From NCBI GenBank assembly GCA_900318015.1, contig ONJB01000021.1, positions 1 to 64,000 on the forward strand: a DNA stretch of 64,000 bases. Direction: 5' to 3'. Position 1 is the stretch's first letter. Each line of letters begins with the position of its first letter. Source of the stretch: an uncultured Bacteroidales bacterium. Lineage in GTDB: Bacteria > Bacteroidota > Bacteroidia > Bacteroidales > UBA932. Positions 35,480-49,075 of the stretch are shown in pieces. The position numbers were made by a program, and so were the translations under genes. The notes under the pieces are model-generated. The model was not told the origin of the DNA. It saw only the letters and a program-made list of their open reading frames with translations, and did no database searches.

Positions 35480-36835
35480 CTATTCGAAGGAAATCCAGTC
35501 TACGTCGAGGTCCTTGCCTTCGTCTACGATGAGTTTGATGTTCTGATTGCCCGTAAGCGGGGTCTCGAACGGGAACTTCACTTCCTTCCAATCCTTGGAA
35601 GCCGGAAGGTCGAAGGTGCCGACGATCTTCTCGTCGCGCGTCTGGAAGGACACCTTGGCCGGCGCGGCGCTGCGGATGCGGAAGACGGCCTTGGTCGGCG
35701 CGGTCTCCCCGAAATTGATGTCGTCGTAGCGGACCCAGGTGTTGCCGCGGGCGAAGTGGATGTAGAAGCCCTCGAACGGGTTCGCAGCATCCAGCAGGTC
35801 GTCATAGACCCCATAGTGATAGACGGCGCTGTAGCGGTCCATCTGGATGTGGTCCGTGGCCTTGGTCTCACCCACGCCGCGGAGGGTCGGGGTGACCTGC
35901 TCGATGGTGCCGTCCGGGAGGAAGGAGATCTTGTCAATGCGCACCGAACGGTTCTTGTCGAAGTTCGGAGAATAGTCATTGTGATGATAGAACAGGTACC
36001 ACTGGCCCTTGTAGTTCACGATGGAATGATGGTTCGTCCAGCACTCGTTCTGGGAACGCTCCATGATGATGCCCTTGTACTCGTAGGGGCCCATCGGGCT
36101 CTTGCTCATCGCATAGGCGAGCACCTCGGTGTTCTCCTTCACGTACGGATAGGTCAGGTAGAAGTTGCCGTCCTTTTCGAAGGCGAAGGGGCCCTCCGCC
36201 TGGCGGCTGGGCAAGCCCTGGAGGCAGTTGACACCCACCATCTCCATCTCGCGGTTGCCCCACTTCATCGTCGTCTTGGGGTTGTCGTCAGCGAGTTTCT
36301 TCATGCTGGGATCGAGCTTGGCGCAGCGGCCGTTGCCCCAGAAAATGTAAGCGTTGCCGTCGGAGGCCTGCAGCACGCAGGGATCGATCCCGTTGATGCC
36401 CTCGATGGGCTCCGGTTCAGGAATGTACGGTCCTTCCGGACGGTCGGCGACGGCCACGCCCACCGCAAAACCGCGGCCCTTGGAGGCGTTCGGGAAATAG
36501 AAATAATACTTGCCGTCCTTCTCGACGCAGTCCGGCGCCCACATGGAATAGCCCTCAGGATTGCCCCAGGGAACGTCTTTCTGGTTCAGGATCACGCCGT
36601 GGTCCGTCCAGTTCACGAGGTCCTCGGAGGAGAAAACGTGATAGTCCTCCATGCAGAACCATTTGCGCTCGGGTTCCACCGGGCTGATGATGTCATGGGA
36701 AGGGAAGAGGTATACTTTCCCGTTGAAGACGCGGGCGGTCGGGTCGGCGCTGTACAGGCCCTTGATGACAGGGTTCTGGGCGAAAAGGCCGCAGGAAAGC
36801 AGCAAGGCGGCGATGGGGAGGATGAATCTCTTCAT
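35480..36835 (-). CDS. GH43-CBM6 arabinoxylan arabinofuranohydrolase-like enzyme
   Basis: A 451-residue secreted enzyme (CGLFAQ signal end). The GH43 domain has SADPTARVFNGKVYLFPSHD (base Asp), YSMWAPDCVEKDGKYYFYFP, the second Asp in NGIDPCVLQASDGNAYIFWG and the acid Glu in RQAEGPFAFEKDGNFYLTY. From about residue 320 a CBM6-like sandwich follows (YHYGVYDDLLDAANPFEGF to DLDVDWISFE). It is similar in layout to each half of the double enzyme at 25343. This form typically removes arabinofuranose from xylan. It lies six bases from the damaged CE1 gene in the same operon. Confidence 0.9.
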   Translation of the reverse strand: MKRFILPIAALLLSCGLFAQNPVIKGLYSADPTARVFNGKVYLFPSHDIISPVEPERKWFCMEDYHVFSSEDLVNWTDHGVILNQKDVPWGNPEGYSMWAPDCVEKDGKYYFYFPNASKGRGFAVGVAVADRPEGPYIPEPEPIEGINGIDPCVLQASDGNAYIFWGNGRCAKLDPSMKKLADDNPKTTMKWGNREMEMVGVNCLQGLPSRQAEGPFAFEKDGNFYLTYPYVKENTEVLAYAMSKSPMGPYEYKGIIMERSQNECWTNHHSIVNYKGQWYLFYHHNDYSPNFDKNRSVRIDKISFLPDGTIEQVTPTLRGVGETKATDHIQMDRYSAVYHYGVYDDLLDAANPFEGFYIHFARGNTWVRYDDINFGETAPTKAVFRIRSAAPAKVSFQTRDEKIVGTFDLPASKDWKEVKFPFETPLTGNQNIKLIVDEGKDLDVDWISFE

Positions 36836-36841
36836 GGTCGT

Positions 36842-41721
<4,880 letters not shown>

Positions 41722-41736
41722 AGTGTCAATTAAGGG

Positions 41737-44700
41737 TTAGAACGTCAGATTCACACCGAACACGAGCTTCTTGGTCGTAGGATATGAACCGGAGTCAACA
41801 CCACGGGAAGTGGAGCCGTTGAGGGAAGCAGTTTCAGGATCGGCGCCCGGATACTTCGTGAAGGTGAAGTAGTCGTCCAGGGAGACGAAGAGACGGAGAT
41901 CGCTGATGTAAACTTTCGAGGTGAGCGTGCGCGGAAGGGTGTAACCGAACTGCAGCTGCTTGATCTTGAAGTAGGAGCCGTCGAAGATGCAGGCACTGGA
42001 GCTCCAGTAGTCCCAGCTCTGGGCTATCTGCTTCATGTCCGGATACTTGGCCGTTGCCTTGTTCACGTTCGGGTTGCCCCAGGAGTTCTTCCAGTAGGTG
42101 GTGAGGCTGTTCGTCTTGGGACGGTCGGCGGACACCATCAGGTTGTAGATCTCGTTACCGGAAGCGCCGGTGCCGAAGAGAACGAAGTCAAAGCCCTTCC
42201 AGGCGAGGTTGACCGTGATACCGTAGGTCAGGTTCGGAATACCTTCACCGAGATAGACCTTATCGTTGTCGGAGACGGTGTAGATAGGCTTGCCGTCCTC
42301 ATCCTTGCTCTCGCCCTTGCCGTTGATATAGGTAGGGGCACCGGTCTCCTGGTCCACACCATTGTACTTGAAGCCGCGGAAGTACCAGATCGGATAACCC
42401 TTCTCGAAGGAAGACTCGAGTTTCTCATTCAGACCGCTGACCACGTCGTTGTTGATACGGTCGAGCAGGGAGTGGACCTCGAGGACCTCGTTGTGCAGGG
42501 TGGAAACGTTGCCGCTGATGCTGTAGAAGAGGTCGCCGATGCGGTCCTTCCAGGTGAGTTCGAGTTCGAGACCGGTGTTGAGCACCTTACCGGCGTTGAC
42601 GGTGGTGCTGCTCACACCGATTTCCGGAAGCGGGGAGATGGAGATGAGGAGGTCGTTCGTGTACTTGCGGTACCAGTCGAAGCCGAGGGTGAGGCGGTCG
42701 CGCAGGAAGCGGGCGTCGATACCGGCGTCATACTGCTCGGAGGTTTCCCACTTCAGTTTCGGGTTCGCAAGGCCGGAAGGCATGGAGCCGTAAGTGGCGT
42801 GCGCATCGCCGGCGCCCGGATTGAACTGGTACATCTGGCCGTTCAGGGAGATGGAGGTGGAATAGCGGTAACCGCTCAGGACGTTGATATTACCGTTAAG
42901 ACCCCAGGAAGCACGGAACTTGAGGAAGGAAACGGCGTCGCGGTCCACGTTGTTCTTGAAGAACGGCTCGTTGGAGATGGTCCAACCGGCGGAGACGGAC
43001 GGGAAGAAACCCCAACGGGCCTCCTTGGACAGCTTGGAGGAGTCGTAAGCATCGGCACGGAAGTTACCCTGGATGCTGTAACGATTGTCGAAGCTGTACA
43101 TCAGACGGCCGAAGTAGGACAGCTGGGCGCTCATGCTCGGAGCGTTGCCGAAGCCCTTGGTGGTGTTGGAGTTGGAATTCACATAGTCCATGTAGAGGAA
43201 GTTGGGCTCGTAGCCGCGCAGCGGATCCGGACCGGAAGCGTTGGCGCTCACGTTGTCACTGTGGCTCTCGGTATAGGACATACCGGCCATCGCGCCGACG
43301 TTGTGCTTGCCGAAAGTGCGGTTGTAGTTCGCGAAGTTCTCCCACTGATAGTAGTAACCGGTGTTCGCGCTAGCGGAGATGCTGTAGTTCGCGGACTGGG
43401 CCATGGAAGTGAGCCAGTAGGGCTTGTCGAAACTGTGGCTGCTGCTCTGGTTGATGCGGTAGCCGAAGCGGGAAGTGAAGGTGAAGCCCTTGAACGGCAT
43501 GAAGTTGGCGGCCAGGGAACCACGGATGTTGATACCACCGTTGGAGGAATCGGTCTTGTCACGCTGGAACAGCGGGTTACCGGTGGCTTCCTCCAGGTAC
43601 TTGGAAGTGCCGTAGAAGTCGTTGTTGTGGTTCGGATCCGTCGGGATGGGATCTCCGGCGGCGTAGTGTTCCTGCATACCACCCGGGGTATTCCTGAGGT
43701 CGCTGATGTACGGAGGAGTGAGCGGGTCGATGGAGACGACGGAGTTCAGCACGGAACCGTAACCGTTGGAGACGGACTTGCGGTCCCACTTCTCAAAGGA
43801 ATTGTTGGTGGAGATGTTGAACCACTTGAAGAGGTTGTAGTCGGCGTTGATCTGGGCGGAGAGACGGTGATAGACGTCCTTCTTGCCCACGACGATACCG
43901 TCGTTGTCAAAGTAGTTGAGGGAAGTGAAGAAATGGCCCTTATTGTTACCACCCTGGAAGGTGATGCCGTTCTGCTTGGACCAGCTGGGCTGGAAGACAG
44001 CGTCGTACCAGTCGGTGTCCTGACCGTCGTAACCGTTCGTCTTCAGCAGGTCTTCATTGAGGTTGCCGATATAGGTCTGGTACTCGATGTAGTCCTTGGC
44101 GCGGAAGATGTCGGCTTTCTTGCCCAGCGACTGCAGCGTGAAGCGGCCGTTGTAGGAAATGTGGGCGGTGCCTTCCTTACCGCTCTTGGTGGTGATGAGC
44201 ACGACACCGTTACCGGCCTGTGCGCCGTAGATGGCGGCGGAGGCGGCGTCCTTCAGGATTTCCATGGATTCGATCATGGAAGGATCCAGATACTGGATGT
44301 TGTCCACCTTCAAACCATCGACGATGAGGAGCGGTCCGATGTTACCGGAGTTCGAGGAATAACCACGGACACGGATGTCGGCACCGGCACCCGGAGCGCC
44401 GGAAGAGTTGATGATCTGGACACCGGCGGCTTTACCCTGGAGGGCGGCGGCGGCATCGGTGGTGGAACGGTTCTCCAGGTCTTCGGCACGGACCGAAGCC
44501 ACGGCGCCGGTGAGGTCGCTCTTGCGCTGCACACCGTAACCGATCACGACCGTCTCCTCCAGGAATTCAGTGTCTTCCTCGAGGGTGACGTTGAACACGG
44601 TCTGGTTCACCGTGGAGAAGGTCTGATCGGCATAACCGATGCAGGAGATGTTGATGTTGGCGCCTGCGGGGACGTTGAGACGGAAAGTACCGTTAGCGTC

Positions 44701-44883
44701 GGTCACAGCACCAATGGAGGCGTTGCCGACAACGACGACGGCGGCTCCGACCACGGGAGCGCCGTTCGCATCGACAACCTTTCCGCTGATGGCGCGGTTC
44801 TGGGCGGTCGCAACCGTTCCCAGGAGGCCCGCTGCGACGATCATCACAGCGGCAGCCATTCTTGCAAAAAATTGCCTGGTCAT
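41737..44883 (-). CDS. SusC/RagA-type TonB-dependent transporter (PUL 2)
   Basis: A 1048-residue outer-membrane transporter starting MTRQFFARMAAAVMIVAAG. It has the carboxypeptidase-like domain (ISGKVVDANGAPVVGAAVVVV), TonB/plug region (VVIGYGVQRKSDLTGAVASV, RVRGYSSNSGNIGPLLIVDG) and a barrel ending GVNLTF. Likely cargo is arabinoxylan oligosaccharides, judging from the enzymes in its operon. The minus strand has TACATTTG at 44948-44955 and a 65-base A/C-rich leader with no Shine-Dalgarno site. It is divergent from the regulator at 45122. Confidence 0.96.
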   Translation of the reverse strand: MTRQFFARMAAAVMIVAAGLLGTVATAQNRAISGKVVDANGAPVVGAAVVVVGNASIGAVTDANGTFRLNVPAGANINISCIGYADQTFSTVNQTVFNVTLEEDTEFLEETVVIGYGVQRKSDLTGAVASVRAEDLENRSTTDAAAALQGKAAGVQIINSSGAPGAGADIRVRGYSSNSGNIGPLLIVDGLKVDNIQYLDPSMIESMEILKDAASAAIYGAQAGNGVVLITTKSGKEGTAHISYNGRFTLQSLGKKADIFRAKDYIEYQTYIGNLNEDLLKTNGYDGQDTDWYDAVFQPSWSKQNGITFQGGNNKGHFFTSLNYFDNDGIVVGKKDVYHRLSAQINADYNLFKWFNISTNNSFEKWDRKSVSNGYGSVLNSVVSIDPLTPPYISDLRNTPGGMQEHYAAGDPIPTDPNHNNDFYGTSKYLEEATGNPLFQRDKTDSSNGGINIRGSLAANFMPFKGFTFTSRFGYRINQSSSHSFDKPYWLTSMAQSANYSISASANTGYYYQWENFANYNRTFGKHNVGAMAGMSYTESHSDNVSANASGPDPLRGYEPNFLYMDYVNSNSNTTKGFGNAPSMSAQLSYFGRLMYSFDNRYSIQGNFRADAYDSSKLSKEARWGFFPSVSAGWTISNEPFFKNNVDRDAVSFLKFRASWGLNGNINVLSGYRYSTSISLNGQMYQFNPGAGDAHATYGSMPSGLANPKLKWETSEQYDAGIDARFLRDRLTLGFDWYRKYTNDLLISISPLPEIGVSSTTVNAGKVLNTGLELELTWKDRIGDLFYSISGNVSTLHNEVLEVHSLLDRINNDVVSGLNEKLESSFEKGYPIWYFRGFKYNGVDQETGAPTYINGKGESKDEDGKPIYTVSDNDKVYLGEGIPNLTYGITVNLAWKGFDFVLFGTGASGNEIYNLMVSADRPKTNSLTTYWKNSWGNPNVNKATAKYPDMKQIAQSWDYWSSSACIFDGSYFKIKQLQFGYTLPRTLTSKVYISDLRLFVSLDDYFTFTKYPGADPETASLNGSTSRGVDSGSYPTTKKLVFGVNLTF

Positions 44884-44947
44884 AAAAGCGTTGATTTGGT
44901 TGGTTAGATGTTTATGGTTAAACAGTTTTGTGCTATGCAGCCGGTCA

Positions 44948-44955
44948 CAAATGTA
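44948..44955 (-). promoter_or_regulatory. -7 box of the PUL 2 susC promoter
   Basis: The minus strand reads TACATTTG, identical to the box before the PUL 3 susC gene at 62883-62890. The palindrome CCGAAATCGG at 44990-44999 lies just upstream and could be part of a regulator site. Confidence 0.5.
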
Positions 44956-45086
44956 CCCTTTTATATAGGCGGAGACTTTCAAAACGCGACCGAAATCGGA
45001 AACAAATCAATCAATTCTCAATCATTTTGGGTCCACCCCAGTCCTTTTGGAAGATTTTTAGCATCCTATGACCGAATTTTAAAAGA

Positions 45087-45094
45087 TATTTTTG
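45087..45094 (+). promoter_or_regulatory. -7 box of the PUL 2 regulator
   Basis: TATTTTTG matches TAnnTTTG, 27 bases before the ATG at 45122. The same octamer precedes the PUL 3 regulator at 62976-62983. Confidence 0.45.
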
Positions 45095-45121
45095 CTACCT
45101 TGCATCGTCAAAGAACGAATA

Positions 45122-48100
45122 ATGAAAAGAGCGCTTCTATCTGCCATTTTCCTCCTGTCCGTCCTCGCCGGATGGGCGCAGAATACCCATATCCCTTTCC
45201 GGAATTTCAGTACCGACGAGGGCCTTCCCGACAATTCGGTCCGCGCCATCTTCCAGGACAGCGACGGCCTGATCTGGTTATGTACGCGCGAGGGCATCTG
45301 TATGTACGACGGCCTGCACTTCAAGCCGCTGGAAGACCCCTCCTGCGACATCCTGGACGGCTTGGCGATGAGTATCGCGGAGGATCCGCAGCACCGGCTG
45401 TGGTTCATCACCACCCGGGGCATCGGTTTCCATGACCTCACGACCGGGGAAACCCGGACCGTCCGCCGCAACACCGCCGGCGGACTCGTCGGCGCGGCCG
45501 ACATCGCCGTGGACCGCAACGGGATGGTCTGGTTCGCCAACGAAGACATCTTCTGCTGGGACCCCCACCGCGAAACCCTGATGGACTTCTCCCCGGCCGC
45601 CCTCTTCCGCAGCAATACGGTCGAGGCCGACAACAACGGCAGCATCTGGTTCCTCTCCACCGCCGGCGACCTGTACCGTTTCAACACCATCAACAGCGGG
45701 TTCGAGCGGATCCACCGCGGCGCGGGAGAACGGTTTTCCCGGCAGGACATCGCTTCGGACGGAGCGGGACACATCCTCTCCTCCGCCCCCGGCGGCATCG
45801 TCCTCCAGACCGACATCCTCACCAACGCCACGAGGACGCTCTACCAGATCGAAACGGGGGAAATCCGCTGCATCGTCCCCGAACGCAGCGGACGCTGCTG
45901 GCTGGGCACGGACCACGGCATCGTCCTGGTGAACGGAGACCGGCGCCAGGTGTTCACCCACGACCGGTCGGACCCGGACTCCATCGCTGGCGAGGACATC
46001 TGGTCCATGCTCCTGGACCGCCAGGGGAACCTCTGGGCGGGCATGTTCTACAACGGCCTGTCCTTGCACCGCAACCCCCGGAGCCTCGTTTCCCGGCATC
46101 TCGGCCGCCGCTCCGGCGGGGACCTCCCCGGAGACATGATCCGTCCGGTCGTCGCGGTCGATGACAGCCATATCCTGGCCGGCGCCGAAGACGGCGGTCT
46201 GATCCTGCTGAACCTCGCGGACAATTCCATCGAGGATCTCACCTTCCCCGGACCGGGCGGCGCCCCCCTCAATATCCAGGGCCTCTGCCTGGATGGGAAC
46301 GACCTCTGGATCGCCACCTTCGGGAACGGCGTCTACCGGATGGATTTCCCGAGCCGGAAAATCCGCAAGACCTATCTCTCCGAACTGTCTGCCGCCTCGG
46401 TCGCAGGCACCCGCTCCGGCGATATCTATCTGGGGACGACGTCCGGGCTGTACCGGTATGACCGGACCGCGGACCGCTTCCAGTCCTGCCCGGAATTCGG
46501 CAGCAGTTTCATCCACGCCATGTACGAGGATTCGCGGGGCAACCTCTGGGTAGGCACCTACGGGAACGGACTATGGACGGGCAAAGACGGTTCCTATAAG
46601 CATATTACCCTGAACGACAAGGAGTTCGGGCTCACCTCCGACTATATCACCAGCATCCGGGAAGACAGCCGTCACCGGCTGTGGGTACTCACGGAAACGG
46701 GCGGCGCCTGTTTCGCCGGGCTCGACGAAATCGCATCCGGGAACTTCCGGTTCCGGTCCCTCTCCCGCCGCAACGGACTTCCCTCCTCCATCACCTGCTG
46801 TCTCGTGGAAGACCTGGACCAGGTGCTCTGGCTGACCACCACCCACGGCATCGTGAAGCTCGATCCCGAGGACTTGTCCATCCGGGAAATCTACCAGGAG
46901 GAACACGGGGACACGATGAACCAGTATTCCTACGGCTCCGCGTGCTCCACCTCCAGCGGCCGGCTGTATTTCGGAACCAGCCGCGGCCTGGTCGGGTTCA
47001 CCCCGCCCGAACGCACGAACCGGGCGCCGCTGAAACTGTTCATCACCGAGATTTCCGCCAACGGTCCCAACGGGCCCTTCCCCGTGACCGAAAAAGGGAG
47101 ATCCACGCTCCACACCCAGAAAATCCGTCTCCGCTACAAGGACCTCTCTTCCCTGACCATCCGCTATGCGGCCCCGGATTTCCAGTCCTCCCGCACCGGC
47201 CTGTTCCAGACGGTCCTGGAGGGAAAGCGGCGGTCCATCCAAAGCTACTCCTATTCCGGTGAAACCACCTATACGGACCTGGCCCCTGGGAAATACCAGT
47301 TCCGCGTGAACGGCGTGGGCGCCCGCCGGGAAGCCTCGCGGACCCTGGACATCGAAATCCGCCCGCCGTTCTACCGGTCTCCGCTCGCCTTCATCCTTTA
47401 CGTCCTGGCCGCCCTCCTGATCCTGGGGATCCTGGCCCGGCAGTGGGACCACATCCGCCAGATGCGGATGTCCCGCGAGGTGGAGAAGCTCCAGACCGAG
47501 CAGCAGAAGGAACTGTACGACGCGAAGATCAACTTCTTCACGAACATCACCCACGAGATCCGCACCCCGCTGTCCCTGATCAAGATGCCGCTGGACAAGA
47601 TCATCTCCAGCGGGAACTACACGGAGAGCAACCGGCAGGAACTCCTGACGATGCAGGCCAACGCCGAGCGCCTCCTGAGCCTGACGAACCAGCTCCTGGA
47701 CCTCCGGAAGATGGAAAAGATGGAAGTGAAACCCACCTTCCTCCCGATAGACCTCGCCGCCCTTGTCCGGAAAACCTGCGACCGGTTCGCCGCCATGGCG
47801 AAAGACCAGCACATCCAGATGGACATCACCCTGCCGGAAGCGCCTTTCATGGTGGACTGCGCGGGTGAAATGATCGAGAAGATCGTCGGAAACCTGCTTT
47901 CCAACGCCTGCAAGTACGGAAACGGCCACGTCCGCCTGGCCCTGGAGCCGTTGCCGGATAGCGAGCGCGTCCGTGTCCGCGTGGACAGCGACGGCGAGCG
48001 GATTCCGGATGAAGACGCCGAACATATCTTCGAGAAATTCTATCAGGGCAGCCTCGCCCGCCAGGGCAAGGGCACCGGGCTCGGTCTCCCCTACGCCCGG

Positions 48101-49024
48101 AGCCTTGCCGCCCTGCACGGCGGCACGCTTACGCTGGACCGTTCCGTCTCCGATTACAACTCCTTCGTGCTGGAACTGCCCGTCCACCAGGAGACGACGG
48201 TGGAACTTCCGGCCGCCCGGGAGAAAGAGGAAAGCGAGGAGATGCCCGCCGCCATCGACAATCTCCACCACACCGTCCTCGTGGTGGAAGACGACCCGGA
48301 GATGCGCGGATACCTCGCCAAAGAGCTGTCGGAACAGTACAATGTCCTGGTGGCAGCCAATGGTGAAGATGCCCTGCAGCTGGTCGAGAGCCAGCGGATC
48401 GACCTCGTCGTAAGCGACATCATGATGCCGGGCATCGACGGTGTCGCCCTGTGCAACCGCATCAAGTCCACGACCGAATACTGCCACATCCCGGTCATCC
48501 TCCTGACGGCGGCCGTGGGCATGGAAACCCGCATCGAGACGCTCCAGGCCGGCGCCGACGGCTACATCGAGAAGCCGTTCGCGATCGAACTGCTCCTGGC
48601 GAACGTCGCCAACCTGTTCAAGAACCGGGAGATCGCGAACCGCCAGTTTACCCAGTCCCCGCTCACCCACTTCAATTCCATGGTGACGGGCGGCATGGAC
48701 CAGGAATTCATGGAACGGCTCCACGACATCGTGATGAAGCACCTGGCCGAACCGGACCTGAACATCGAGACGCTCACCACCGAGCTGGGCACGAGCAAAT
48801 CCACGCTGTACCGCAAGGTGACGGCGAACACGGGCCTCAACATCAACGAATATATCCGCGTAAGCCGCCTCAAGAAGGCCGCCGAGATGCTCTCCAGCCA
48901 GAAATACCGGATCAGCGAGGTGGCCTACATGACCGGCTTCTCCTCGCCGTCCTATTTCGCGACCTGCTTCCAGAAACAGTTCAATGTCTCCCCTTCCGCC
49001 TTCGTAAAAGGCCTAAAGGGTTGA
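45122..49024 (+). CDS. Hybrid two-component system regulator (HTCS) of PUL 2
   Basis: A 1300-residue single-chain sensor and regulator. A signal peptide is followed by two seven-bladed-type sets of Reg_prop repeats (IWLCTREGI, LWVGTYGNGLW, LWLTTTHGIV), a Y_Y_Y domain (about 690-750) and one membrane helix at about 753-775. Then come HisKA with phospho-acceptor His 811 in NITHEIRTPLSL, HATPase (NLLSNACKYG, GTGLGLPYAR), receiver domain 1050-1165 with phospho-acceptor Asp 1099 in LVVSDIMMPGIDG, and an AraC-type DNA-binding domain (1190-1300). It probably senses a xylan-derived oligosaccharide in the periplasm and activates the divergent susC operon. Confidence 0.96.
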   Translation: MKRALLSAIFLLSVLAGWAQNTHIPFRNFSTDEGLPDNSVRAIFQDSDGLIWLCTREGICMYDGLHFKPLEDPSCDILDGLAMSIAEDPQHRLWFITTRGIGFHDLTTGETRTVRRNTAGGLVGAADIAVDRNGMVWFANEDIFCWDPHRETLMDFSPAALFRSNTVEADNNGSIWFLSTAGDLYRFNTINSGFERIHRGAGERFSRQDIASDGAGHILSSAPGGIVLQTDILTNATRTLYQIETGEIRCIVPERSGRCWLGTDHGIVLVNGDRRQVFTHDRSDPDSIAGEDIWSMLLDRQGNLWAGMFYNGLSLHRNPRSLVSRHLGRRSGGDLPGDMIRPVVAVDDSHILAGAEDGGLILLNLADNSIEDLTFPGPGGAPLNIQGLCLDGNDLWIATFGNGVYRMDFPSRKIRKTYLSELSAASVAGTRSGDIYLGTTSGLYRYDRTADRFQSCPEFGSSFIHAMYEDSRGNLWVGTYGNGLWTGKDGSYKHITLNDKEFGLTSDYITSIREDSRHRLWVLTETGGACFAGLDEIASGNFRFRSLSRRNGLPSSITCCLVEDLDQVLWLTTTHGIVKLDPEDLSIREIYQEEHGDTMNQYSYGSACSTSSGRLYFGTSRGLVGFTPPERTNRAPLKLFITEISANGPNGPFPVTEKGRSTLHTQKIRLRYKDLSSLTIRYAAPDFQSSRTGLFQTVLEGKRRSIQSYSYSGETTYTDLAPGKYQFRVNGVGARREASRTLDIEIRPPFYRSPLAFILYVLAALLILGILARQWDHIRQMRMSREVEKLQTEQQKELYDAKINFFTNITHEIRTPLSLIKMPLDKIISSGNYTESNRQELLTMQANAERLLSLTNQLLDLRKMEKMEVKPTFLPIDLAALVRKTCDRFAAMAKDQHIQMDITLPEAPFMVDCAGEMIEKIVGNLLSNACKYGNGHVRLALEPLPDSERVRVRVDSDGERIPDEDAEHIFEKFYQGSLARQGKGTGLGLPYARSLAALHGGTLTLDRSVSDYNSFVLELPVHQETTVELPAAREKEESEEMPAAIDNLHHTVLVVEDDPEMRGYLAKELSEQYNVLVAANGEDALQLVESQRIDLVVSDIMMPGIDGVALCNRIKSTTEYCHIPVILLTAAVGMETRIETLQAGADGYIEKPFAIELLLANVANLFKNREIANRQFTQSPLTHFNSMVTGGMDQEFMERLHDIVMKHLAEPDLNIETLTTELGTSKSTLYRKVTANTGLNINEYIRVSRLKKAAEMLSSQKYRISEVAYMTGFSSPSYFATCFQKQFNVSPSAFVKGLKG

Positions 49025-49075
49025 TTATTCGGTTTTTTTTCGTAACATAGTGTCGTAAACACCAAAACCAATCCC

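Noticed and set aside
42472-44907. A 2.4-kb open frame on the plus strand opposite susC of PUL 2.
   Set aside because: Low-complexity Val/Glu/Gly-rich translation with no motif; antisense to SusC.
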